Shown piece after piece: positions 16,916 through 24,499 of a stretch of 64,000 nucleotides of DNA. The translations under genes and the position numbers were made by a program. The DNA lies in contig NZ_CP118615.1 in the NCBI RefSeq assembly GCF_028993575.1, forward strand, positions 186,001 to 250,000, in the 5' to 3' direction. Positions within the stretch are counted from its first letter, which is position 1. The number at the start of each line of letters is the position of its first letter. Source of the stretch: Micromonospora cathayae (GTDB taxonomy: Bacteria; Actinomycetota; Actinomycetes; Mycobacteriales; Micromonosporaceae). The notes beneath the pieces are model-generated. The model ran no database searches. It had not been told where the DNA came from and saw only the letters and a list, made by a program, of their open reading frames with translations.

Positions 16916-17367
16916 TGATCCTTTCCGGAACGAGTTGGTTCACCGAAGGGGTACGACAGCAACGCGACCCCTGGCGACGCCGATAGCGAGGCATCAATGG
17001 ACGCCAATCCGAGAGGCTACCTGTCAGCATTAGTGCCGGCAAGGGAGCCGCACGCGATTCGTAGATCGTTCAGTGCATCCCGGAGAAGATCGTTTTTGTG
17101 GTCCACGCGGAGCCGGCCGACACCGATTCCGCGGCGGGACGGCGGAGGAGCCCTCGCCGTCCCGCCGCGTCCCGCCGGCGGGACGGCAGACCCCTGGGCG
17201 ACAGACCGGACGGAGTCGGCGACCTACACGCTGAGCAGCGCGGACGACGAACCCACCGGCCGGATGGGGGCAGCCGAGAGCCGGGCTACACCACCCGACC
17301 GCGCGCCCGCGCCTCGGACGGAATTCCCAGCAGTCGCCCCGCCCCGTGCAACGGCCGCCCCGAGGGA
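16916..17367 (-). other. Long intergenic region upstream of the cytosine operon
   Basis: This 452-bp gap holds no convincing gene. Bases 16981-17100 are noticeably poorer in G+C than the surroundings, as expected for a promoter or leader, and contain a direct repeat AGATCGTT at 17063-17070 and 17087-17094. Bases 17131-17184 contain nested palindromes (listed separately). Open frames crossing the region, such as one on the minus strand at 17030-17419, have no family features or ribosome site. I could not assign -10 and -35 boxes with confidence. Confidence 0.5.
17131..17184. promoter_or_regulatory. Cluster of inverted GGCGGGAC half-sites, candidate LmbU-type operator
   Basis: Four copies of GGCGGGAC lie within 52 bp: 17133-17140 (+), 17159-17166 (-), 17169-17176 (-) and 17177-17184 (+). 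They form a perfect 14-bp inverted repeat (17131-17144 with 17155-17168, 10-base loop) and, directly next to it, a perfect 16-bp palindrome GTCCCGCCGGCGGGAC (17169-17184) whose centre is CGCCGGCG. From memory, the lincomycin regulator LmbU recognises a CGCCGGCG-type palindrome. The site lies about 220-250 bp upstream of the first operon gene and downstream of the LmbU-family gene. Confidence 0.5.
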
Positions 17368-18099
17368 CTACCCGGCGGGAAGATCGTCCGATGCGTCGTC
17401 CAGGATGGACATAATCCATTCCTCGAGCGTCCGGTTGGTACGGGCGGCGGCCCGCTGCCAGCGCTCGAACCGATCCGAGGCGGGGTCCACGGACAGAATC
17501 AACGGAAGCCGCTTACGGACTGTCGACGAGGCGACCCGGGAACCGCCCTCGTCGTTCCGTACCCATTCCTCGCCAGGTGGCGGCGGATCGACCCGGTCGG
17601 CCCGCTTCCGCAGTTCCCGGCGCAACGTGTTCTTCGACCACTTTCCCTCGGCGGCCCGCTGGAGCCAGAGGTCTTGTTCCGCCTTGGAGAGGGTGGCGAC
17701 CTCGGCGTGATGGGAGAAGCTCAACTGCGCCCAACGCCGGTGCGGCTCGAAGCGGCGAGCGACCCAGGCATAGTTCCGCAGGGTCTGATAATCCAGCGAC
17801 GTCCGTTCGATCGCGGCGGCGTAGCGGTCCGGGTACATGCGTTCGCCGTAGAGCAGCCAGTCGCCGAGCCACCAGGCGGAGGACCGGACGATAAGGGAGA
17901 GTTGCCCGCCGATGCGGTCCCAGGTCGAATAGGGGACGCTCGCCGGAATGTGCAGGCTGGTCGGTTGCGGGACAACGACGCTGTCCAATCCCAGGTTCGC
18001 CCCTCGCCCCGCCGGATGTTTCGGGTGAAGGGCCAGGGCGTGCCGGACGCTCCGCGCGGCCGGGGGTATGGAAGCGGACAGGGAACGATCGGTCGGCAT
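17368..18099 (-). CDS. LmbU-family cluster-situated transcriptional regulator
   Basis: A 243-residue protein whose central part (about residues 48-165) matches the LmbU/NovE/HmtD family of antibiotic-cluster regulators: LHIPASVPYSTWDRIGGQLSLI, SSAWWLGDWLLYGERMYPDRY, LDYQTLRNYAWVARRFEPHRR and SFSHHAEVATLSKAEQDLWL. Family members activate lincomycin, novobiocin and hormaomycin genes through a helix-turn-helix. The ATG at 18099 has GGAGGAGG just upstream; an ATG at 18114 is a possible alternative. It lies on the same strand as, and just upstream of, the cytosine-nucleotide operon, which is the main reason to regard that operon as a natural-product cluster. Confidence 0.85.
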   Translation of the reverse strand: MPTDRSLSASIPPAARSVRHALALHPKHPAGRGANLGLDSVVVPQPTSLHIPASVPYSTWDRIGGQLSLIVRSSAWWLGDWLLYGERMYPDRYAAAIERTSLDYQTLRNYAWVARRFEPHRRWAQLSFSHHAEVATLSKAEQDLWLQRAAEGKWSKNTLRRELRKRADRVDPPPPGEEWVRNDEGGSRVASSTVRKRLPLILSVDPASDRFERWQRAAARTNRTLEEWIMSILDDASDDLPAG

Positions 18100-18543
18100 G
18101 CCCTCCTCCGGCATCAGAAGAGCACCTTCCCCATCGGCGGCCCGGCGATCACGGCCCCACCGGTCCGGCCGGCCGGAAATCGACACGGCACTCCGGAAAC
18201 CGCCAGGAAACCGTGGTCGTCGACACTACGGCTAAGGTCTGTCCGCTTTGGACCAACGTGACAGCACATACCGGCAGAGTAACTACTCAACGTGGCGGAT
18301 CTGTAGCGGAGAGCCCAACGGATGCCCGGCCGCCCACAGTGACGACCGTCACGTTCAATGGGGGTTGCCGGACCCGCCGACGACCGGGCGGGGCGCGGCG
18401 CCGGTCGGCCCCCGGGGCCGGAGTTCTCCTACCGGACACGCCCGGGCAGCACTCCGCAACCCGACGGCCACCGTCCCCCGCGTGCCCACGGAACGGTCAG
18501 GGCGTACCCGGCGGCCGGTGTCGCGGTACCGGGTGGGCGCGGC
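18100..18543. other. Intergenic region between the regulator and the DNA glycosylase, with two small palindromes
   Basis: No gene is seen in this 444-bp stretch. It must hold the promoter of the LmbU-family gene. Two short symmetric sites stand out: GAGTAACTACTC at 18277-18288 (5-bp arms, 2-bp spacer) and GTGACGACCGTCAC at 18339-18352 (6-bp arms, 2-bp spacer). The surrounding 18230-18310 is relatively AT-rich. The rest, 18360-18543, is plain GC-rich sequence downstream of the glycosylase gene. Confidence 0.4.
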
Positions 18544-19353
18544 TCAACCGGCCTGACAGCCGGCACACCAGTAGAGGTTCCGGCCGCCCAGTTCACCCCG
18601 GGCCACCGGGGCGCCGCAGACGTGACAGGGCTGACCCGGCCGGCGGTAGACGTACACCTCGCCACCGTGCCGGTCGATCCGGGGCGCGCGACCCATCGCC
18701 TCCGGCAGATGGTCGGGGCGGACGGTGTCGATCCGGCCGCGCTCGACGGCGACCGTCATCAGCTCGACCAGATCCGCCCAGAGGGTCCGCCACCCGTCCG
18801 GGGTCAGCTCCCGGCCGGGCCGCAGCGGCGGCAGCCCGGCCCGGAACAACGCCTCGGTCACGAAGATCAACCCGGTGCCGGCCACCACCGACTGGTCCAG
18901 CAGCAGCGCGGCGAGCGGGGTGGCGCTGCGCCGGATCCGGTCGAACGCCCGCGCCGGGTCGGCGTCGGCGCGCAGTGGATCGGGGCCGAGCCGGGCCCGC
19001 AACGCGTCCACCTCGGGCGGGGTGAACAGCTCGCAGGCGGTCGGCCCGCGCAGATCCAGCCAGTGCCGGTCGGTGGTCAGCCGGAGCCGGACCTGCCCGA
19101 CCGGCGCCGGCGGCTCCCCCGCCCCGTCGGCGAACTTGCCGTACAGCCCCAGGTGGACGTGCAGGGTCAGCTCGCCCGCGTAGTGGTGCAGCAGATGCTT
19201 GCCGTACGCCTCGGTGCGCTCCAGCACCGCGCCGGAGATCAGCGCGGCCCCCTCGGCGAACCGGCCCTGCGGGCTGCTGACCTGCGGCTTGTCCCCGGCG
19301 AACAGCTCGGCGTGCCGAGCCGCCAGGCGGTGAATCGTATGTCCCTCCGGCAC
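18544..19353 (-). CDS. Fpg/Nei-family DNA glycosylase (endonuclease VIII-like)
   Basis: A 269-residue base-excision repair enzyme. The start is fixed by chemistry: after removal of the initiator Met, the GTG at 19353 exposes Pro in VPEGHT, the catalytic proline with its Glu partner. An upstream TTG at 19362 would bury it. GKHLLHHYAGELTLHVHLGLYGKF contains the conserved Lys and the helix-two-turn-helix strand, RSATPLAALLLDQSVVAGTGLIFVTEALFRAG is the H2TH motif, and CHVC...CAGC forms the C-terminal zinc finger. PEGHT in place of PELPE points to the Nei side of the family (oxidised pyrimidines). It appears unrelated to the neighbouring biosynthetic operon. Confidence 0.9.
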   Translation of the reverse strand: MPEGHTIHRLAARHAELFAGDKPQVSSPQGRFAEGAALISGAVLERTEAYGKHLLHHYAGELTLHVHLGLYGKFADGAGEPPAPVGQVRLRLTTDRHWLDLRGPTACELFTPPEVDALRARLGPDPLRADADPARAFDRIRRSATPLAALLLDQSVVAGTGLIFVTEALFRAGLPPLRPGRELTPDGWRTLWADLVELMTVAVERGRIDTVRPDHLPEAMGRAPRIDRHGGEVYVYRRPGQPCHVCGAPVARGELGGRNLYWCAGCQAG

Positions 19354-19501
19354 AGCCGCCAAGCGTAGTCAGCGACACCCGTCGCATCGACCACGCCCCC
19401 GCCGCCCTGTCGATCAGGAGGTTCGAGCACGGCTCCGCGCGAACCGGTACGTGAACCGCTTGACCGTGCGAGAGGCCCCCGCCGGGGCGGCCTACCTGTC
19501 G

Positions 19502-20455
19502 TCAGTCGGCCAGGCCGCCGGCGAACGGCGTCGACCGCCACTGTTCCACCAGCGGCCCGATCGCTTCCACCAGCATGGGTAGCTGCGGTGCCAGGGCCAG
19601 GGCGGCGAGGCCGCGCAGCATCCCCACGGCGGTCACGAAGCGCAGGACGTCCCGGTCCAACCGCCGCAGCCCCAGCCGGTCCGCCTCACGGTCGTAGGCG
19701 GCCTCGCCGTCCGGGCCGAGCCCGGCCAGGTCCCACTCGACGGGCCCCAGGGTCACCATCTCGAAGTCGGCGTACAGGTTGCCGTGCAGGCTGGGGAAGA
19801 TGTTGGCCGGCGGACAGTCCCCGTGCACGGGTCGCAGGTCGATCCCCGGGAACCGGGCCTCGAACTCCGCCCGAGACCGCACCATCGGCTCCAGGGCCCG
19901 CCACTCGCGGCCGGCGCGGTCCAGATCGGCCGGCTCGACGAGGTCGGGACGCTCGGCCAGCAGCGCCAGACTGTCCTCGATGAACCGTGGCTCGGCGGCG
20001 GACAGGAACGACAGCTCGCCCGGGTAGTCACGCATCGCGGCGTGCAGCCCGGCGACCAGGCCGCAGTTCGCCACGTAGTCGGGTTCCGCGTCCGGGGCCG
20101 GTTCGACGTACTGCCAGAAGGTCATCGAGAACCCGTCGACCTGAACGGGTTCCGCTGGCACGAGCGGGCTGGGCGGGATCACCGGAACGCCCCGGTCGGC
20201 GAGCCACCGGACGACGCCCAGCTCGGCCCGCTGGCGGGTCGCCTGGCTGGCCAGGTCCGCGTAGTGCGGCAGCACCGTGAGCACCCGGGCCACCACCGGC
20301 GCGGGTTCGAGGTGGACGACCACGGAGAACACGTCGTGCAACACCCGGGGACCGGTCACGGTGAGGCCGAGGCCACGCGCGGCACGCACCGCCGCGTCGA
20401 CCGCGCGGGCGGTCCGGTGGGCGAGCTGCTCGGGCGTCAGGAAGGCACTCATCAC
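19502..20455 (-). CDS. Aminoglycoside phosphotransferase-like kinase (APH family)
   Basis: A 317-residue kinase-fold protein. VHGDCPPANIF is the catalytic loop (HGDxxxxN) and YADFEMVTLGPVEWDLAGL is the metal-binding block, with Glu after Asp-Phe where many members have Asp. VVARVLTVLP may hold a glycine-loop equivalent, but the usual ATP-binding lysine is not obvious because Arg takes the likely position. The GTG at 20455 is followed directly by ATG at 20452, and neither has a strong ribosome site. The substrate is unknown. Members of this family with no resistance context are common in actinomycetes. Confidence 0.7.
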   Translation of the reverse strand: MMSAFLTPEQLAHRTARAVDAAVRAARGLGLTVTGPRVLHDVFSVVVHLEPAPVVARVLTVLPHYADLASQATRQRAELGVVRWLADRGVPVIPPSPLVPAEPVQVDGFSMTFWQYVEPAPDAEPDYVANCGLVAGLHAAMRDYPGELSFLSAAEPRFIEDSLALLAERPDLVEPADLDRAGREWRALEPMVRSRAEFEARFPGIDLRPVHGDCPPANIFPSLHGNLYADFEMVTLGPVEWDLAGLGPDGEAAYDREADRLGLRRLDRDVLRFVTAVGMLRGLAALALAPQLPMLVEAIGPLVEQWRSTPFAGGLAD

Positions 20456-20487
20456 GAGATCGTGTCATTCCGCCGCCGGGTGGCGGA

Positions 20488-20603
20488 GACCCGGGCCGCC
20501 CGGGTCCCGTCGCCGCCGGGCGCGAAGGGGCCCACCCGAAAGGTCCATCGATATGTACGGGCCAGCGACCAGCGTGGGGATGTTCACCCGACGGTCGGGT
20601 GAA
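20488..20603. promoter_or_regulatory. Two palindromes upstream of the GT2 gene
   Basis: A palindrome with 9-bp arms (20488-20496 with 20498-20506, GACCCGGGC/GCCCGGGTC) and a second with 9-bp arms TTCACCCGA/TCGGGTGAA and a 3-base spacer (20583-20591 with 20595-20603) lie in the 178-bp divergent gap. The second, 30 bp before the GTG start of the glycosyltransferase, is well placed for an operator or a leader hairpin. If translation started at ATG 20580 it would lie inside the coding region. Confidence 0.35.
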
Positions 20604-20633
20604 GGCAACCCGCGTCGGGCAGGGTCACGGGGT

Positions 20634-21749
20634 GTGAGCAGCGCAGAGTCCACTTCCGGACGTCCCCGGCTGTCCGTCGTCGTTCCGGTCCACGGGGTCG
20701 AGGCGTACCTGACGACCTGCCTCGACTCGATCCTCGCCGAGCCGACCGACGACGTCGAGGTGGTTGCCGTCGACGACGCCTCACCGGACGGCTGCGGCGC
20801 GATCCTCGACCGGTACGCCGCGCACGAACCCCGGCTACGCGTGGTGCACCTGAGTGCCAACGCCGGGCTCGGTGGTGCCCGCAACGCCGGGCTGGACCGG
20901 GCCACCGGCGAGTACGTCTGGTTCGTCGACGGCGACGACTGGCTGCCACCCGGCGCGCTGGCCGCGGTCCGGGACCGGCTCGCCGCGACCCGCCCCGACG
21001 TGCTCCTCATCGACCACGCCGAGGTCTTCCCGGGAAACCGGGTGGTGCCCCGCCCCTCGGCCGATGCGCTCGGTGGACAGCCCACCCCGCTACGGCTGGC
21101 CGACGCCCCGCAACTGCTCCGACTGGCCCAGTCCGCGTGCACCAGGATCGTCCGGCGCGGTCTGCTCGCGGAGACCGGGCTGCGCTTCCGGGGCGGCTGG
21201 TACGAGGACGTCGCCTACAGCCACCCCCTGTTGATGGCCGCCGACCGCATCGACGTACTCGAAAGGGTCTGCTACCACTACCGGCAGCAACCGCAGGGCC
21301 GGATCACGGTGACCCGCAGCGACCGGCACTTCGAGGTCTTCGACCAGTACGCCGCCGTCTTCGCCGCCGTGGACGCCGCCGCCGGCCGGTACGACGTCTT
21401 CCGTCCGGAACTGTTCCGCCTGATGGTCAACCACTACCTGGTGATCGTCGGGAACGATTCCCGGCTACCGGACACCGCGCGCCGAGGGTTCTTCCGGCGG
21501 GCCGCCGAGGACTGCCGCCGCTGGCTGCCACCGGGCGGCTATCCGGTACCCGGCGGGGTCGCCGGGTTGAAGCACCGGCTGCTCCAGCGGGACGGCTACG
21601 CCGCCTGGGCCGCGCTGCGGTCGGTCCACCGCACGCTCGCCCGGGTACGGCGGCCCGGTGGCCCGACCACGGAGACCGCCCCGCTGCCGCAGCCCGTGCC
21701 ACTTACCGGGACGGAGACCACCGCCCTCCCCACCACCCCGATCCACTGA
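20634..21749 (+). CDS. Family 2 glycosyltransferase
   Basis: A 371-residue inverting glycosyltransferase of the GT-A fold. LSVVVPVHGVEAYLTTCLDSIL, VVAVDDASPDG, AGLGGARNAGLDRATGEYVWFVDGDDWL show the nucleotide-binding Asp and the DxD metal motif (DGDD), and GGWYEDVAYSHPLLMAADRI holds a likely catalytic acidic residue. It resembles capsule or teichoic acid glycosyltransferases. The start is taken as GTG 20634; ATG 20580 is possible and would add 18 residues. The C-terminal 40 residues are Pro/Thr-rich. The GalE-like gene follows after 28 bp, suggesting that the epimerase provides the sugar nucleotide. Confidence 0.85.
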   Translation: MSSAESTSGRPRLSVVVPVHGVEAYLTTCLDSILAEPTDDVEVVAVDDASPDGCGAILDRYAAHEPRLRVVHLSANAGLGGARNAGLDRATGEYVWFVDGDDWLPPGALAAVRDRLAATRPDVLLIDHAEVFPGNRVVPRPSADALGGQPTPLRLADAPQLLRLAQSACTRIVRRGLLAETGLRFRGGWYEDVAYSHPLLMAADRIDVLERVCYHYRQQPQGRITVTRSDRHFEVFDQYAAVFAAVDAAAGRYDVFRPELFRLMVNHYLVIVGNDSRLPDTARRGFFRRAAEDCRRWLPPGGYPVPGGVAGLKHRLLQRDGYAAWAALRSVHRTLARVRRPGGPTTETAPLPQPVPLTGTETTALPTTPIH

Positions 21750-21777
21750 TCCGGCGACGCGTAGCGAGGAGCGACTG

Positions 21778-22812
21778 GTGAAGGTGCTGGTCACCGGCGG
21801 AGCCGGTTTCATCGGCAGCACCGTGGCCTCCGCGCTGCTCGACGGGGGACACGTCCCGGTCATCCTGGACGACCTCTCCACCGGTCGGGAGTCGTTCACC
21901 GCCGGACGGGCCTTCTACCGGGGTGACATCGCCGATCGCCGCCTGGTCGACCGGATCTTCACCGAACACCCGGACATCAGCGCCACCGTGCACTGCGCCG
22001 GGGTGATCGTGGTGCCCGAGTCGGTCCGCCAACCGCTGCGCTACTACCGGGAGAACCTGGCCAAGACGATCGCGCTGGTGGACCACCTGGCGGGCAACGG
22101 TTGCCGCCGGGTGCTGTTCAGCTCGACCGCCGCGCTGTACCGGCCCGGCGCGGACTTCGGCGTCGACGAGACGTCCCCGGTCGACCCGACCAGCCCGTAC
22201 GCCCGCAGCAAGGCGCTGGTGGAACAGGTGCTCGCCGACGCCGCGGCGGCCGGCGAGGTGACCGCTGTCGCGTTGCGCTACTTCAATCCGATCGGCGCGG
22301 ACCCGCAACTACGGACCGGGTTGCAGATCCGCGACCCGAGTCACGCCCTCGGCCGGATGATCGAGGCGTGGTTCGGCGGGGAGAAGTTCTGTGTCACCGG
22401 CGTCGACTGGCCGACCCGGGACGGCACCGCGATCCGCGACTACGTCCACGTCTGGGACCTGGCCGAGGCACACGTGGCGGCGTTGACCCGGTTCGACGAG
22501 GTGGCGGCCACCGAACCGAACAGGTTGGTGGCGGTCAACGTGGGCACCGGCACCGGCACCACCGTCCGGGAACTCCTGGCGGCCTTCGAGCAGTTCACCG
22601 GTGAGCCGTTCCCGTACCGGGAGACCGGTCCCCGGCCCGGTGACACCGCCGGGGTGTTCAACCGGAGCCGACGCGGCCAGGAGTTGCTGCGGTGGCGGCC
22701 CCGGTACGGCATAGCCGACGCCATCGGGCACGCGCTGCGCTGGCGGGAACTCGACGCCGCCGGCCCGGCGGGCGCGACCCGGACCGGACCCGCCGGGCGG
22801 GCACGGCCCTGA
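21778..22812 (+). CDS. NAD-dependent sugar epimerase (UDP-glucose 4-epimerase-like)
   Basis: A 344-residue short-chain dehydrogenase of the extended type. KVLVTGGAGFIGS is the NAD-binding glycine motif at the N-terminus, SSTAALY provides the catalytic Ser/Thr, and SPYARSK holds the YxxxK pair. RYFNPIGADP and RDYVHVWDLAEAH are typical of GalE. The GTG start has a GAGGAG ribosome site. It is the last gene of a two-gene operon with the GT2 and converges on another glycosyltransferase 10 bp away. The product is likely UDP-galactose or another epimerised sugar for a cell-surface polymer. GalE itself remains a family-level call. Confidence 0.85.
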   Translation: MKVLVTGGAGFIGSTVASALLDGGHVPVILDDLSTGRESFTAGRAFYRGDIADRRLVDRIFTEHPDISATVHCAGVIVVPESVRQPLRYYRENLAKTIALVDHLAGNGCRRVLFSSTAALYRPGADFGVDETSPVDPTSPYARSKALVEQVLADAAAAGEVTAVALRYFNPIGADPQLRTGLQIRDPSHALGRMIEAWFGGEKFCVTGVDWPTRDGTAIRDYVHVWDLAEAHVAALTRFDEVAATEPNRLVAVNVGTGTGTTVRELLAAFEQFTGEPFPYRETGPRPGDTAGVFNRSRRGQELLRWRPRYGIADAIGHALRWRELDAAGPAGATRTGPAGRARP

Positions 22813-22822
22813 CCGTCCGGGC

Positions 22823-24499
22823 TCAACGGCGCTGGGCCAGTCGGGCGACGACCCGCCGCGGGGTGAGCGGGACAACCGAGATCATCAGGCGTCCGGAGTC
22901 GTCCCGGCTCGGGCTGACCGCGTAGAGCCGCCGGCCGCGTCGGCAGACCACCGGACGGGACGCATTCAACCTGGTCGCCCGCAGTGGTGCCGAACCGTTG
23001 TCACCGGCCACCGTCACCTCGACCCGTACCGCGCGGCGCTGCCCGGTGACCGCGCTCGCCGCGACCAGGGCGGCCACCTCGAACAGGGCCGTCACCGAGG
23101 TCGCAGCTTCCTGCCGGGTGAGCTGGACCTCGCCACCCGGCACCTCCTCCGCCAGCACGGCCAGGGTCGAGGCGCGGGCGTCCAGATCCGGCAGCGGGCT
23201 GCGGGCGTGCACGGCGAGCACCGTCCGGCCGGCCCGGTCACGGGCCCAGCCGACCGACGTCACGTCCAGCTTGGCCAGCCACTGCGGCAGCGCGTCGGTC
23301 ACGTCGAAGACCTGGTCGGGCAGCCCGCCGCCCACATCGCCGCCGTCCGCGCCACCGTCGGCCGCGTCGCCACCATCCGCAGCACCGTCGGCCGCGCCAC
23401 CGTCGGCCGCGTCGCTACCGCCCACGGCACCACCGCCCGCAGCACCGGCGTCGGCGGTGGGGCCGAAGCCGGGGTACGTGGCGTACCAGCGGTCCCCCAC
23501 CATCGTGACCGGCGGCACCCCCCGTTCGGCGTCCTGCCGGATCACCGCGACCAGGTCGTCCAGGCCACCGTGGCGGGCCACCGCCAGCCGGAGCCGGGTC
23601 TCCACCGCCAACCGTCCGGCGATCCGGGCGCTGAGGTGCCGCTCGGCGAGCGTCCGCACCCCGGCGTGCAGCTTGGCCTGGGTCGTCCGGTCCAACCGGA
23701 GGAAGTCGTCGGCCAGCAACGCCCCGACCTCCAACGCGAAGTACCGGGTCAGGACGGTGTCCCGGGCCGGCCCTGGCCCGATCAACCCGTCCGCGAAGGC
23801 GACCAGCGCCTCGGCGCAGGCCAGCCGTTCCTCGGCCCTGCTCAGGTAGGTGATGTTGCGCGCGTCGAGGCGGCGGACCGCGAAGTAGTAGTCGTAGTCG
23901 GCGAGTACCGAGACCCGCCTGGCGTGGTGACAGGCCGCCAACGTGAAGGGCTGGTCGCTGCCGATCGGCATGTCCTCCGGATAGCGCAGCCCGTACCGCT
24001 CGATCAGGTCCCGGCGGAACAGCTTGGTGTTCGCCAGCGACCAGGACAGTGCCGGGTCGTCCAGCCCGATTTCCGGCCGGGTGGCGGCGAACACCTCCTG
24101 GTGGATGAACCGGCTGTTGACCCCCACCACCCGGCCGAGGACCACCTCCGCGTCGTACCGGTCAGCGGCGGCGACAAGCCGCTCCAGCGCCTCCGGTCCC
24201 AGCTGGTCGTCCGCGCCGAGGAAGAAGACGTACCGGCCGGTGGCCCGGTCCAACGCCCGGTTGCAGGGAGCCGCCGGCCCGCCCGAGTTGGGTTGCCGCA
24301 GCACGGTGACCCGGCCGGCGAACCGCCGCGCGAAGCGATCGAGGTGCCGGTGCCCGAGATCGGTGGAACCGTCGTCGACCGCGACGACCTCCATCCGGTC
24401 CGCGCCGATGGTCTGTGCCGCCAACGAGGCCAGGCAGCGGGTCAGGTACGGCATGGCGTTGTAGACCGGCAACACCACGGTGACGTCGGGGACGCTCAC
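22823..24499 (-). CDS. Family 2 glycosyltransferase with C-terminal extension and low-complexity linker
   Basis: A 558-residue protein. The N-terminal 230 residues form a GT2 domain: VTVVLPVYNAMPYLTRCLASL, VVAVDDGSTD, NSGGPAAPCNRALDRATGRYVFFLGADD, with AD-D replacing the common DGDD, and EDMPIGSDQPF. After it come a helical region, a linker of Asp/Gly/Ala repeats (encoded at roughly 23325-23460) and a beta-rich C-terminal domain with VTSVGWARDRAGRTVLAVHARSPLP, seen in some teichoic acid and polysaccharide polymerases. The GTG start overlaps the stop of the upstream GT4 gene by 4 bp (GTGA), so the two glycosyltransferases are translationally coupled. Confidence 0.8.
   Translation of the reverse strand: MSVPDVTVVLPVYNAMPYLTRCLASLAAQTIGADRMEVVAVDDGSTDLGHRHLDRFARRFAGRVTVLRQPNSGGPAAPCNRALDRATGRYVFFLGADDQLGPEALERLVAAADRYDAEVVLGRVVGVNSRFIHQEVFAATRPEIGLDDPALSWSLANTKLFRRDLIERYGLRYPEDMPIGSDQPFTLAACHHARRVSVLADYDYYFAVRRLDARNITYLSRAEERLACAEALVAFADGLIGPGPARDTVLTRYFALEVGALLADDFLRLDRTTQAKLHAGVRTLAERHLSARIAGRLAVETRLRLAVARHGGLDDLVAVIRQDAERGVPPVTMVGDRWYATYPGFGPTADAGAAGGGAVGGSDAADGGAADGAADGGDAADGGADGGDVGGGLPDQVFDVTDALPQWLAKLDVTSVGWARDRAGRTVLAVHARSPLPDLDARASTLAVLAEEVPGGEVQLTRQEAATSVTALFEVAALVAASAVTGQRRAVRVEVTVAGDNGSAPLRATRLNASRPVVCRRGRRLYAVSPSRDDSGRLMISVVPLTPRRVVARLAQRR

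Noticed and set aside
17030..17419. Minus-strand open frame in the regulator-operon gap
   Set aside because: Arg/Gly/Pro-rich, overlaps the end of the LmbU-family gene, no ribosome site or family.
19354..19362. TTG start of the DNA glycosylase
   Set aside because: It would place residues before the catalytic proline, which must be N-terminal.
23325..23460. Repeat run resembling a possible CRISPR or microsatellite
   Set aside because: It is an in-frame Asp/Gly/Ala linker of the GT2 protein with irregular units; there are no spacers.
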